From NCBI GenBank assembly GCA_903917425.1, contig CAIXAQ010000601.1:1-39685 (forward strand): a stretch of 39,685 bases of DNA, read 5' to 3'. The translations under genes were made by a program, and so were the position numbers. Within the stretch, counting starts at the first letter, position 1; each line of letters begins with the position of its first letter. The DNA comes from an uncultured Bacteroidales bacterium (GTDB taxonomy: Bacteria > Bacteroidota > Bacteroidia > Bacteroidales > UBA4417). This document shows positions 1 through 7,784 of the stretch, in pieces. The notes beneath the pieces were generated by a model that made no database searches, was not told the origin of the DNA, and saw only the letters and a program-made list of their open reading frames with translations.

Positions 1-1062
1 GGCAATAGCAGTCAGGTTTACGGCTGGTACATCGGCGGCACAGGACACCGTGACGTCCAGGCTTCCTGCCGGGGTGGTGATGGTTGGGGCGATATTGTCC
101 CCAACATTAATAATTTGAATGCAGGTTGTAGGGTTGCCAACCGGAACATACGTTGATGCATCTTTCAGAGTCCAGGTGCGGGTTATGACAACAGGACAAT
201 TTCCGGAGGCCACATCTTTGTATTGTACAGTTTTTATTTCACAATTATCAGTTGCCACACCTTGGTTAGTGGCATCAGAGAATGCGGCATAGGATGAAAG
301 AGTCAGAGCCGTATTATAGGCTGGGTCAGTGATTGCAGAGGTGGTGCATCCCTCAATATTCCGGGTTACAGCACAAGTGCTTATTATTGGAGGCGTGATA
401 TCCTTTATCTTTATTTTGGTCTGTCCACCCCCAAAATTGCCTGAAAGATCCGTCACCAGCACGGAGACAATAATATTCCCCAAGGCAATATCATTACAAC
501 TAAAAATATGAGACGCACTATAAACGTCGCCCAAAGGTAAATTCCTTTTAAATTCATAACTTGAGATGCCACAGTTATCACTTGCACTTAATATAAAATC
601 GGTTGCAAAAACTACCACCGTACCATCAGCACCTAAATTCTTTTCAATCTCCTTAAGATTTACCTTAGGCAATTCCATGTCTGCAATTTCAACATCAAAC
701 ACACAATCGGAAGTTCCACTTCCATCAACGGCTGTCCAGGTAACAGTAGTTATTCCCTTATTGAATGTTACTCCATCAAGAGTAACATTGGCAGGGGCAT
801 CAGGAATTACAGTTGCACCTGTGAGTGCATATGTTAAGGTTGCACCAGGCAAGGCAGCAATAGTAGGATCCCAGGGAGAGCCTCCTTCAAAAAATGTCCA
901 AAACGAGGCATTGTGTGTATATGTGCATTTGCCTACGTCGGTTCCGTTCGATGGCTTTTGATTATCAGGGCAATACGTAAATACGGGTTGTCCTAAAACG
1001 GAAAACGAGCAAAGCAAAACCGCAAAAACAAGCCAAAGTATGTTAGGTGTAGATTTTTCCAT
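1..1062 (-). CDS. Secreted HYR-like / Ig-like domain surface protein (5' part, runs off the window)
   Basis: Reading the minus strand down from the ATG at 1060-1062 gives 354 codons without a stop, ending exactly at the window edge, so the C terminus is missing. Residues 1-25 form a signal peptide (MEKSTPN, then a hydrophobic run ending CSFSVLGQ). After it come repeated beta-sandwich-like stretches. One, near residues 100-130, reads TTVTWTAVDGSGTSDC, the typical ending of a HYR domain; later stretches contain TDLSGNFGGGQ and DITPPI, a common linker between such domains. Cysteines recur once or twice per repeat. In Bacteroidota such proteins are usually large, exported by T9SS and act as adhesins or cell-surface proteins, but a sorting domain would lie outside the window. 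Two plus-strand open frames here (329-511, 566-961) are shadows. No partner gene is visible. Confidence 0.82.
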   Translation of the reverse strand, partial: MEKSTPNILWLVFAVLLCSFSVLGQPVFTYCPDNQKPSNGTDVGKCTYTHNASFWTFFEGGSPWDPTIAALPGATLTYALTGATVIPDAPANVTLDGVTFNKGITTVTWTAVDGSGTSDCVFDVEIADMELPKVNLKEIEKNLGADGTVVVFATDFILSASDNCGISSYEFKRNLPLGDVYSASHIFSCNDIALGNIIVSVLVTDLSGNFGGGQTKIKIKDITPPIISTCAVTRNIEGCTTSAITDPAYNTALTLSSYAAFSDATNQGVATDNCEIKTVQYKDVASGNCPVVITRTWTLKDASTYVPVGNPTTCIQIINVGDNIAPTITTPAGSLDVTVSCAADVPAVNLTAIA

Positions 1063-1350
1063 GGAAGTTGAGTTTAAACTTACCTGAAATATTGTAAGAA
1101 CGTTTCTGAATAAGGAGAAATAGATTTGAAATTAGCCTATTAAATATCAATAAAGTACTAAGCAGTTGATTACTAGTTAAAATAGTATATGAGCCGTATA
1201 AAGGTACGAAATAAACATATGATAAGTTCAACAATTTCGCTATTTTTTCTCTCCGACACAATATAATTAATTTTATTTTTTTGCACATTATTGATCTTCA
1301 AAGCAATATAAACTATTTCTTTTTAAGCCTCTTTGCATTTATTCGATATA

Positions 1351-1390
1351 ACCTATCCTTTTCCTCTCTCACCTATCCTTTTCTTCTCTC
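1351..1390. repeat. Two-copy 20-bp tandem repeat
   Basis: The 20-mer acctatccttttcctctctc at 1351-1370 is followed directly by a second copy at 1371-1390 with one mismatch (ttcctctctc becomes ttcttctctc). Its top strand is almost pure pyrimidine. It lies in non-coding sequence; no function is evident. Confidence 0.8.
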
Positions 1391-1545
1391 TTGAAACACT
1401 TTTTTCTTGCTTTATGTTTTCTTAGTTTATGTATTATCTTTCTAAAAGTAACTTTACGTGCTGCTGAAATAAAAGCTTATCAAGCGAAACAAAATAATTA
1501 AGTGTTTTTCCTGCTGACGGGAGTGTTAAAGAGAACGACTCAACA

Positions 1546-1587
1546 AACTCTTGATTTCGTTTGTTCAGCCGAAGAACGATTTAATCT
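1546..1587. repeat. Diverged 42-bp repeat, copy 1
   Basis: This block matches 1987-2028 at 35 of 42 positions by eye, without gaps. On the minus strand both copies read in one frame: RLNRSSAEQTKSRV here and RLNRSLPEQVKSRV in copy 2. Three of the seven differences are synonymous, which suggests both derive from a coding sequence. In this copy the frame hits a stop (TGA) two codons after the block, so it looks like a gene remnant. Confidence 0.55.
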
Positions 1588-1986
1588 TTTTTTTTAAGTT
1601 ATATTTTATGAAGCTTTTTCAGAATATCCTGCAAATAAATTTTCAACAACTTACTTTCCGGATTTAAAAAAAAATTGGCTCTTGATGGTCTTCAAATCAA
1701 TCTCTTAAGACTTCCAACAAAATTCACACAAATTTGAATAAACAATTATTGGGCCAGTCACATTCCAAACAACCAAAGCTAAGAATTCTCTATTTTTTTA
1801 ATTATTTAATCATAAGCTATTGTATATCTACCATATGTATATACAATTTCAATTAATTAAAAAAAATAGAAAAACCCTTAATCATTCTACGGAAATTTCC
1901 GTATCCGTCCCCTTTTGGGAATTTATTGTCCCGAAATCACACCACACCTCCACTTTTCCTGACTTCGACAACGCATCATCCTGATA

Positions 1987-2028
1987 AACTCGCGATTTCA
2001 CTTGTTCAGGCAAAGAACGATTTAGTCT
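1987..2028. repeat. Diverged 42-bp repeat, copy 2
   Basis: This is the partner of 1546-1587. It lies inside a 61-codon minus-strand open frame (1882-2067) whose reading continues on both sides (NNKTRTNRLNRSLPEQ...). That frame may be a tiny gene or a fragment; I do not recognise its family and do not call it a gene. Confidence 0.55.
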
Positions 2029-2532
2029 ATTGGTTCGGGTTTTATTATTCATTGAAACGCGAACCAACTTATCTATTTATTAAGACAACTTTGTTTTAAG
2101 ATTCAGTCGATAACTTCAACGAGATTTGATGATCCGATTGTTTTACTATTGACAAGGTTTTGACTTCAAAATTATATTTGATTGATGAATGCCGTGCTTT
2201 ACGCATTGAGGGACGGTTTCCTCGTTGAGAAAAAGAAAAGACAATGCAAATAGTAAGCCAACAAAAGACTATTTATACAAATAGGCTTTGCAAGGAATGT
2301 AACTCACTCAATTTGAGTACCTAAGAAAATATAAATTATTTTTCATTAGATTGATCTTGGGGTAAGAAGATAAAAACAAGTTAAGATAATGAGTTAGAAA
2401 GAGTAAAAAACTGAACACGTGTGCGAAAAAGCGAACATTTATATTTAATGTTCTTTGGCTGATTACTTAATCAAACAGTATGATTCTTCAAATAAGTTAT
2501 AAAATGACAATTACACCTGACTCTCTGCATTA

Positions 2533-2553
2533 GCAACCTGACTGCTCAGGTGC
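2533..2553. other. Strong isolated hairpin in the gene-poor region
   Basis: The arms ACCTGA and TCAGGT close a CTGC loop, and the stem extends by two GC pairs past a single bulged A, giving an eight-pair stem. The surroundings are AT-rich, and the top strand continues with ttcgtttaatt. It could be the terminator hairpin of an unrecognised short transcript or part of a structured RNA. No flanking gene ends here on either strand. Confidence 0.35.
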
Positions 2554-3315
2554 TTCGTTTAATTCACGCTTACTATCAGTTGCTTAAGCAAAATTACCGA
2601 TATTAATTGCCTGTAATCAACTGTAATTTTATTTTTTTATTAACAAACGCATGTTCATAAACAAAACAGGCACACGCTCTTATTGTGTTCTGAATCAGGT
2701 TTATAAAAATTACGACCTCTAATTTGTCGCCAAAAGCGAAAATCATACAACTTTTTTTCTTTATTGTTCGCTTCAATCCTTTAATCGAATTCTTCTGTTT
2801 ATAAAAACCTTTAACGCCTTTCGGATGCCAATATGCAGAATCTATCTGAGGCTATTTGCCTTTTTAAACAATGATTTCCATTGAATATTTCGTCAAAAAA
2901 CAATGAATTATCAATTGACGAATTAAAAGCTGAAGTAGTTTTTCAACTTATCAAATCTACAAACCGGATGTTTATTCCAGATCAGGCATCTTGAGTCCTA
3001 TTATTTCTACCTTTATACTTTCAAACATAAACAAGTATAGTTTATTCTGAGAAACCATTTAACTTCACTAAAACACACAAAATTGTGCCTGATTTGTATT
3101 ACAATTCCTTAAAACATCCATCAATTAGTGTTGCCCCTTAGTTAGGATTTAAACGATGGCGACAACAACAATTGCATAATCACCTAATATAGAATACATT
3201 AAAAAATTTAACGAAATTTTGTGCCTCCAGGATTCCAACAGGAATACATGCGTGGGCGTCAGAAACAAAAAGCAGCTATCCAACAAACAAATACAGTTCA
3301 AAAAAAACCTTACTT

Positions 3316-3705
3316 ATGAAGCCTAAAATTCTGGTAATTGATGATGAAAGAAGTATCCGGATCCTTTTGGAGAGTTTCCTGTTACGAAGCGGCTATGAAG
3401 TTGAAAGCAGGGATGATGGTGAGAAAGCCTTCGAATGGCTTGAAACCAATCTGCCTGATCTGATCATTTGCGATGTTCAGATGAAAAATATGGATGGGTA
3501 TACTTTTGTACAAAAATTGCGCGAACGCGGACATACCAAAAATACCCCTGTGGTAATGCTTTCGGGCGTTGAAGGGAGCAAGGAACGCGTGAAATGTTAC
3601 AAACTGGGCGCTCAGGATTTTTTGGTAAAACCATTTAACCCTGACGAACTACACGAAATAATCAAAAAGAATCTTAATCCTATTCATTATGCTATAAAAT
3701 GGTAG
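3316..3705 (+). CDS. Stand-alone response regulator (single receiver domain), copy 1
   Basis: This 129-residue protein is one CheY-like receiver domain with no output domain. The catalytic set is intact: acidic residues D9 and D10 (VIDDERS), phosphoacceptor D53 (LIICDVQM), S83 (VVMLSG) and K105 (FLVKPF). It should act in the cytoplasm, receiving phosphate from a histidine kinase and signalling by protein contact. The gene for a sugar transferase with a degenerate receiver domain follows after 52 bp, and the pair is repeated at 5272-6980, where the second regulator has nearly the same motifs. The kinase is not adjacent; the hybrid kinase at 13779 is a possible partner (inference). The ATG at 3316 is followed directly by the first beta strand (KPKILVIDD), which supports this start. 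Confidence 0.93.
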   Translation: MKPKILVIDDERSIRILLESFLLRSGYEVESRDDGEKAFEWLETNLPDLIICDVQMKNMDGYTFVQKLRERGHTKNTPVVMLSGVEGSKERVKCYKLGAQDFLVKPFNPDELHEIIKKNLNPIHYAIKW

Positions 3706-3757
3706 CCATTCAGCCACTTAATATTTTAATCTGCAATGGTTTATACTTGTTATCAAT

Positions 3758-4936
3758 ATGGAAAATGCACTTAGGATAGTTTATATCGGCAATTCGCCCG
3801 AAGCAATCAGCACATTGCGGGCGGAGAAGCGAATTTCGCTCACTGTGCAGGCAAATGTGCTTGCAGCCGAAAATTACCTCAAATCGGGACAGATACCGGA
3901 TGCTATTTTCTGCGAAATGACAATTTCGGGTGGAGATGGACTTGCAATGCACGAATGGATTCGCAAAAAATACGACTTGGCTGGTGTTGCTTTTATCCTT
4001 TTTGACCAGGGGTTTGATGCAGAATTATATAAAAAAGCAATCAAAATTCGTGTCGACGATTTTTACACCTTCCCCTTACCACCCCTGCAAGGTCTACTCG
4101 ACAGACTCGTATTTTTGAAAGAATACCGTCAAAAATTAAAACCTATTGAACCCGAACTCAACCGTGAAATTGCTTACTCCATGCCGGTAACGAAACGTGT
4201 TTTCGATCTATTTGCGGCATCTGCCGGACTAATAGTACTGTCGCCTCTGCTGCTGATTGTCACGATTGCAATCAAACTCGAATCAAAGGGCAAAGTTATG
4301 CATGTCACAAAACGGATAGGCACAGGCGGGAAAATATTTGATTACCTGAAATTTCGCTCCATGCGCGAAGGGGTTGAGCCTACCATCTCTGAAATGCCAG
4401 CGCAAAAAAGCCAATTCACTTACGGATCTCAAAATTCGGACATAGATTTTGAAAAACCTTGCCCGAAATGCAGCCAGTTAAGATCAAATATTACCTGTTC
4501 GCCGCTCATTCATATTGGGACAGAGTCAATTTGCGAGTATTGGTATTCGGTACAAAAGAATGAAATAAACCATACAAAATCCACATCCGGTAAAAATGAA
4601 AGCCCGCGGATGACCAAAGTCGGTAAGTTTATCCGCAACACAGGTATCGACAGGCTACCGCAATTAATCAATGTGTTAAAAGGCGATATGTCAATTGTAG
4701 GCAACCGGCCCTTGCGCTTGTACGAGGCGGAACAGTTAACCAAGGGAGATATGTCGCGGCGTTTCCTTGCACCAGCAGGCATGACAGGGCTTTGGCAGGT
4801 TGAAGATCGCCAGAGAATGCGAGATATTTCTGAACTTGAACGCAAAAGTTTGGATGTTGCTTATTCCGATCATTTTATAGGCAACAATTACTCTTTTTGG
4901 TACGATTTCGGGATCCTTTTACGGCGTTTTCGGTAA
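3758..4936 (+). CDS. Pseudo-receiver / sugar-phosphate transferase (PGT-like), copy 1, altered catalytic pair
   Basis: This 392-residue protein joins two parts. Residues 1-125 look like a degenerate receiver: E53 stands at the phosphoacceptor position (DAIFCEMT), the acidic pair is replaced (IVYIGNSPE) and the conserved Lys is Phe (DDFYTFPLP). Residues 140-392 are a bacterial sugar transferase (Pfam PF02397 type) with a membrane segment near 149-172, FDYLKFRSMR, KGDMSIVGNRPL and GMTGLWQV. This family moves a sugar phosphate onto undecaprenyl phosphate as the first step of polysaccharide repeat-unit synthesis. Between the membrane segment and the catalytic core is an insert with C235, C238, C247 and C259. 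The usual Asp-Glu pair (LDELPQL in the family) reads IDRLPQL here: D298 is kept and the Glu is R299. Copy 2 at 5730 keeps D-E. The protein may therefore be inactive or regulatory. Confidence 0.9.
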   Translation: MENALRIVYIGNSPEAISTLRAEKRISLTVQANVLAAENYLKSGQIPDAIFCEMTISGGDGLAMHEWIRKKYDLAGVAFILFDQGFDAELYKKAIKIRVDDFYTFPLPPLQGLLDRLVFLKEYRQKLKPIEPELNREIAYSMPVTKRVFDLFAASAGLIVLSPLLLIVTIAIKLESKGKVMHVTKRIGTGGKIFDYLKFRSMREGVEPTISEMPAQKSQFTYGSQNSDIDFEKPCPKCSQLRSNITCSPLIHIGTESICEYWYSVQKNEINHTKSTSGKNESPRMTKVGKFIRNTGIDRLPQLINVLKGDMSIVGNRPLRLYEAEQLTKGDMSRRFLAPAGMTGLWQVEDRQRMRDISELERKSLDVAYSDHFIGNNYSFWYDFGILLRRFR

Positions 4937-5271
4937 ATTGGCGTAATATCACCAAGTCATACAGCTTTAATGTTTATATTTACTCTTTTCAATTTCAAAT
5001 GTCCCGTAATCGCTAAACCTCTGATTTTCATTCGATATCTAAATAATAATCGCTAAAACGTATTACAAATATCTCTCATGTAAATCAATTATCAAAAGCA
5101 AATGTTTAAATCAGTATTGCATAACTATTGTTGTGATGTGGATGATTTAAACCGGGCAGCGGGTAGGGGCAAAAAACAAGTGACTTTTCGAACCGAGTCA
5201 GATTTCGGAATAGATTCACAATCAGAAGGAAATTTTAAAATAGATTCAATAACATATAAAAAACAAAATCG
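4937..5271. other. Intergenic region between the two regulator/transferase modules
   Basis: About 335 bp without a gene. The 11-mer TAATCGCTAAA occurs twice in direct orientation, at 5007-5017 and 5047-5057, with starts 40 bp apart, which could be a regulator binding pair. An open frame at 5102-5329 overlaps the start of the next regulator in another frame and matches no family. No clear terminator was found. Confidence 0.45.
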
Positions 5272-5664
5272 ATGGGTAAGAGTAGAATTCTGGCTATTGA
5301 CGATGAAAGAAGCATCCGGCTCCTTTTAGAAAGTTTCCTGTCAAAAAAACACGATATAGTTACTAAAAGCGATGGTTTAGAAGCACTCGACTGGCTCGAA
5401 GTCAATTTACCACCCGATCTCATCATATGCGACCTCCAGATGGCGAAAATGGATGGATTCGAGTTTGTTAAAAAGCTGCGTGAACGCGGATATACAAAGC
5501 ATACCCCCGTTATTATGCTATCAGGAGTTGAAAGCACCAAGGCGCGCATCGATTGTTATAAAAACGGTGCACAGGATTTTTTAACCAAACCTTTTAATCC
5601 CGAAGAATTGGAGGAAATTATCAATAAAAATCTGAATCCCGTACATTTTGCAAAAAAATGGTAA
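5272..5664 (+). CDS. Stand-alone response regulator (single receiver domain), copy 2
   Basis: This 130-residue CheY-like receiver is a paralogue of the one at 3316. The shared segments include DERSIR, LIICD, KLRERG, VIMLSGVE, GAQDFL and KPFNPEEL, and both end in KW. The key residues are D10, D11, phosphoacceptor D54, S84 and K106, all canonical. There is no DNA-binding or enzymatic output domain. The second pseudo-receiver sugar transferase gene starts 65 bp downstream, repeating the order of copy 1, so the two-gene unit was duplicated as a block. The ATG at 5272 leads straight into the first beta strand, which fixes the start. Confidence 0.93.
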   Translation: MGKSRILAIDDERSIRLLLESFLSKKHDIVTKSDGLEALDWLEVNLPPDLIICDLQMAKMDGFEFVKKLRERGYTKHTPVIMLSGVESTKARIDCYKNGAQDFLTKPFNPEELEEIINKNLNPVHFAKKW

Positions 5665-5729
5665 TCAGCCAGCTATTTGATTAAACAATTCGTCACAAAT
5701 TCCAGTACAATTCGTTCACCAATCATATT

Positions 5730-6980
5730 ATGGAAAACGCACTTAAAATAGTTTATATCGGCAATTCTTCCGAAACTATTTCAGCATTGACAGCCAATGA
5801 TGGAATTTCCTTAGAACTTACAAGCAATATTCTTGCTGCGCAGAAACGCCTCACATCAGCCCCAGTCCCTGATGCAATACTCTGCGAAGTAAGCTTTTCG
5901 GGAGGAGAAGGAATAAAGTTATTTGATTGGGTTAGACAGCAATCCTCCTTAAACCCTGTTAGCTTTATACTACTGGCCTTTGAGTTTAAAGAAGATTTGA
6001 TAAAGGAAGCTTTAATAAAGCAGATCGACGATTTTTATGTGATTCCTCTACCTTCTTCTGAAAAAATAATTGGACGGTTAAATTATCTCAAAAATTACCG
6101 GTCGAAACCCGTCCCTATTGACATAAAACCAGATACATTACCTCCAACTCCAAGGTCAAAACGTATTTTTGATATAGTAATGGCCACAGTTGCTCTAATT
6201 GCACTTTCGCCCTTATTACTTATTGTTATTATGGCAATCAAACTTGAATCGAAAGGTAAGTTTTACTACATTTCGAGACGTGTTGGCCGCAAACCTTTCG
6301 ATTTTTACAAGTTGCGTTCCATGCGATCCGGTTCTGATGCTGATCTTAAAGAACTGGCAAAAGCCAAAAATCAATATGCAGTTGCAAGTTTACGAACAGA
6401 GATAGACTTCAGCAAACCATGCCAGGAATGCGCTAAATTGCCAGCCGGGGAAACCTGTTCTCCACTGAGGTATATTGGAGATCAATCTATTTGTGAAAGG
6501 AACTACAAACTCCAGGATATGGAAATAAGCAAGTCCACATTTAACAAAATTGTTGACGACCCGAGGATTACCCGAGTAGGAAGATTTATCCGCAATACCA
6601 GTATTGATGAACTGCCACAACTCATTAACGTGATAAAAGGAGATATGTCAATTGTAGGCAACCGTCCGTTACCGGTTTATGAGGCCGAGAAACTCACAAT
6701 TGGCGGAAAACCTATCGCCAGCGATGGCAAACCAAATATTGACGATATTATACAAAAAGCCAGGTTAGATAACCCAAAAAGGTTTTTAGCCCCAGCAGGC
6801 ATTACAGGGCTTTGGCAGGTTGAACTTCGCGGAAAAGGAGGTGATATGTCGGAAGACGAACGGAAAAAACTTGATATCGACTATTCAGATCACTTTATCG
6901 GTGATGCCTATTCCTTTAAGTACGATTTATGGCTGATCCTCCGCACTTTTAAAGCCCTTTTTCAGAAAGATACTGTATAA
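5730..6980 (+). CDS. Pseudo-receiver / undecaprenyl-phosphate sugar-phosphate transferase (PGT-like), copy 2
   Basis: This 416-residue protein has the same architecture as the product at 3758. Residues 1-125 resemble a receiver domain but carry E53 in place of the phosphoacceptor Asp (DAILCEVS) and lack the acidic pair and the Lys. A membrane segment follows (about 149-172, VALIALSPLLLIVIMAIKL), then the sugar transferase core with FYKLRSMR, D293-E294 in IDELPQL, KGDMSIVGNRPL and GITGLWQV. The Asp-Glu pair is the catalytic dyad known from PglC-type phosphoglycosyl transferases, so this copy is probably the active enzyme that starts the repeat unit at the inner membrane. It shares the cysteine insert of copy 1 (C231, C234, C243, C255, same spacing). 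It has about 20 extra residues before RFLAPAGITG. The polysaccharide export genes follow at once. Confidence 0.92.
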   Translation: MENALKIVYIGNSSETISALTANDGISLELTSNILAAQKRLTSAPVPDAILCEVSFSGGEGIKLFDWVRQQSSLNPVSFILLAFEFKEDLIKEALIKQIDDFYVIPLPSSEKIIGRLNYLKNYRSKPVPIDIKPDTLPPTPRSKRIFDIVMATVALIALSPLLLIVIMAIKLESKGKFYYISRRVGRKPFDFYKLRSMRSGSDADLKELAKAKNQYAVASLRTEIDFSKPCQECAKLPAGETCSPLRYIGDQSICERNYKLQDMEISKSTFNKIVDDPRITRVGRFIRNTSIDELPQLINVIKGDMSIVGNRPLPVYEAEKLTIGGKPIASDGKPNIDDIIQKARLDNPKRFLAPAGITGLWQVELRGKGGDMSEDERKKLDIDYSDHFIGDAYSFKYDLWLILRTFKALFQKDTV

Positions 6981-7007
6981 GCTCAAAAATTCTGTAAATT
7001 TGCAGGT

Positions 7008-7784
7008 ATGATGAGAAGTATAGCGACTCTTTCCCTTCTTGTTTTTTTCCTCTTATGGTTCCCTGAGATAGTTAGTAGCCAGGCGGTTACGGCATTTGAT
7101 CCTATAAAAGAGGATATAAGCAACAAACTGCCCCCTTTGGCTGCGCTAATGGATTCGGCCATTGCAAATAATCCGTATATACGGTTCCGGGACCTGCAGA
7201 TTATAGTGAATAACTGCAAGCTCAAATCCAACGAGGTAGATTGGACGCGAAATATTGGTTTTTCGGCCGATGTGAGATATGGCAATTTTTATAATTATTC
7301 GCAAAATACAGTTGGCGGAATTGAACCACCTGCCGTTGCTACCAATCGTGCCGAAACAAAATGGGGCGGGGCAATTTATTTCAAATTTCCAGTTTACGAT
7401 CTGATTAACAGGAAAAACCAGCTTAAAATGGCCGGCATTGAAGTTGAACAGGCTGAAAATATGGCCGAAGTTCAGCGTAACGAAGTAAGGCAATTGGTTA
7501 TCCGCCAATACAACGAACTTGTTCTGAAACAGCGTTTGCTCAGGGTTAAATCAAAGTTTTTTGAAACTTCGAAAGCGAGTATGATGCTGGTTGAAAAAGA
7601 GTTTATAAATGGAGTAATCCCTTTGACTGAATATACCCGTCTGTCAGAAGCCGCCAACCGCACCGAATCCGATTATGAAGTGACGAGGATGGATTTTCTG
7701 ACAGCATATTTAATACTGGAGGAGATTACCGGAATGGATTTCCACTTAACTAACGAAATATCTGGCTCCAATGAAGGTAATTGA
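7008..7784 (+). CDS. Short TolC-like outer-membrane efflux-type protein
   Basis: This 258-residue protein begins with a signal peptide (MMRSIATLSLLVFFLLWFPEIVSSQA). The mature part resembles one repeat of the TolC/OEP family: an N-terminal helix with ALMDSAIANNPYI, a predicted beta-strand pair around GFSADVRYGNFYNYSQ and GGAIYFKFPVYDL, then a long heptad-rich helix region (about 140-230) with NRKNQLKMAGIEVEQAEN. TolC proteins usually have 420-480 residues with two such repeats, so this is about half size. It overlaps the following Wzc-like gene by 14 bp, implying translational coupling and a shared role in polysaccharide export, perhaps as the outer-membrane partner in place of Wza. ATGs at 7008 and 7011 are both possible starts. 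Confidence 0.72.
   Translation: MMRSIATLSLLVFFLLWFPEIVSSQAVTAFDPIKEDISNKLPPLAALMDSAIANNPYIRFRDLQIIVNNCKLKSNEVDWTRNIGFSADVRYGNFYNYSQNTVGGIEPPAVATNRAETKWGGAIYFKFPVYDLINRKNQLKMAGIEVEQAENMAEVQRNEVRQLVIRQYNELVLKQRLLRVKSKFFETSKASMMLVEKEFINGVIPLTEYTRLSEAANRTESDYEVTRMDFLTAYLILEEITGMDFHLTNEISGSNEGN

Larger units (their letters stand above)
1063..3315. other. AT-rich gene-poor region of about 2.25 kb
   Basis: No convincing gene is visible in this stretch. The longest open frames (1043-1288 and 1882-2067, both minus) are short, AT-driven and match no family I recognise. The region holds a 20-bp tandem repeat (1351-1390), a diverged 42-bp coding-like repeat (1546-1587 and 1987-2028) and a GC-richer hairpin (2533-2553), listed separately. 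It separates the divergent HYR-protein gene from the first response regulator, so it must contain both promoters, but I could not place either with confidence. It may include decayed genes or an unrecognised small RNA. Confidence 0.6.

Noticed and set aside
329..961. Plus-strand open frames (329-511 and 566-961) that look like small proteins
   Set aside because: They lie antisense to the continuous minus-strand HYR-protein frame with a signal peptide; their own translations show no family pattern.
1043..1288. Minus-strand open frame of 81 codons
   Set aside because: AT-driven sequence with no recognisable motif, overlapping the start of the HYR-protein gene in another frame.
1351..1390. Tandem repeat as a CRISPR array
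   Set aside because: Only two directly adjacent copies without spacers, and no cas genes.
1882..2067. Minus-strand frame of 61 codons as a gene
   Set aside because: It includes one copy of the 42-bp repeat, but no family, ribosome site or neighbour supports it; treated as a possible remnant.
6995..7002. TAAATTTG promoter box just before the TolC-like gene
   Set aside because: It would place the transcription start at or inside the start codon; more likely chance in AT-rich DNA.
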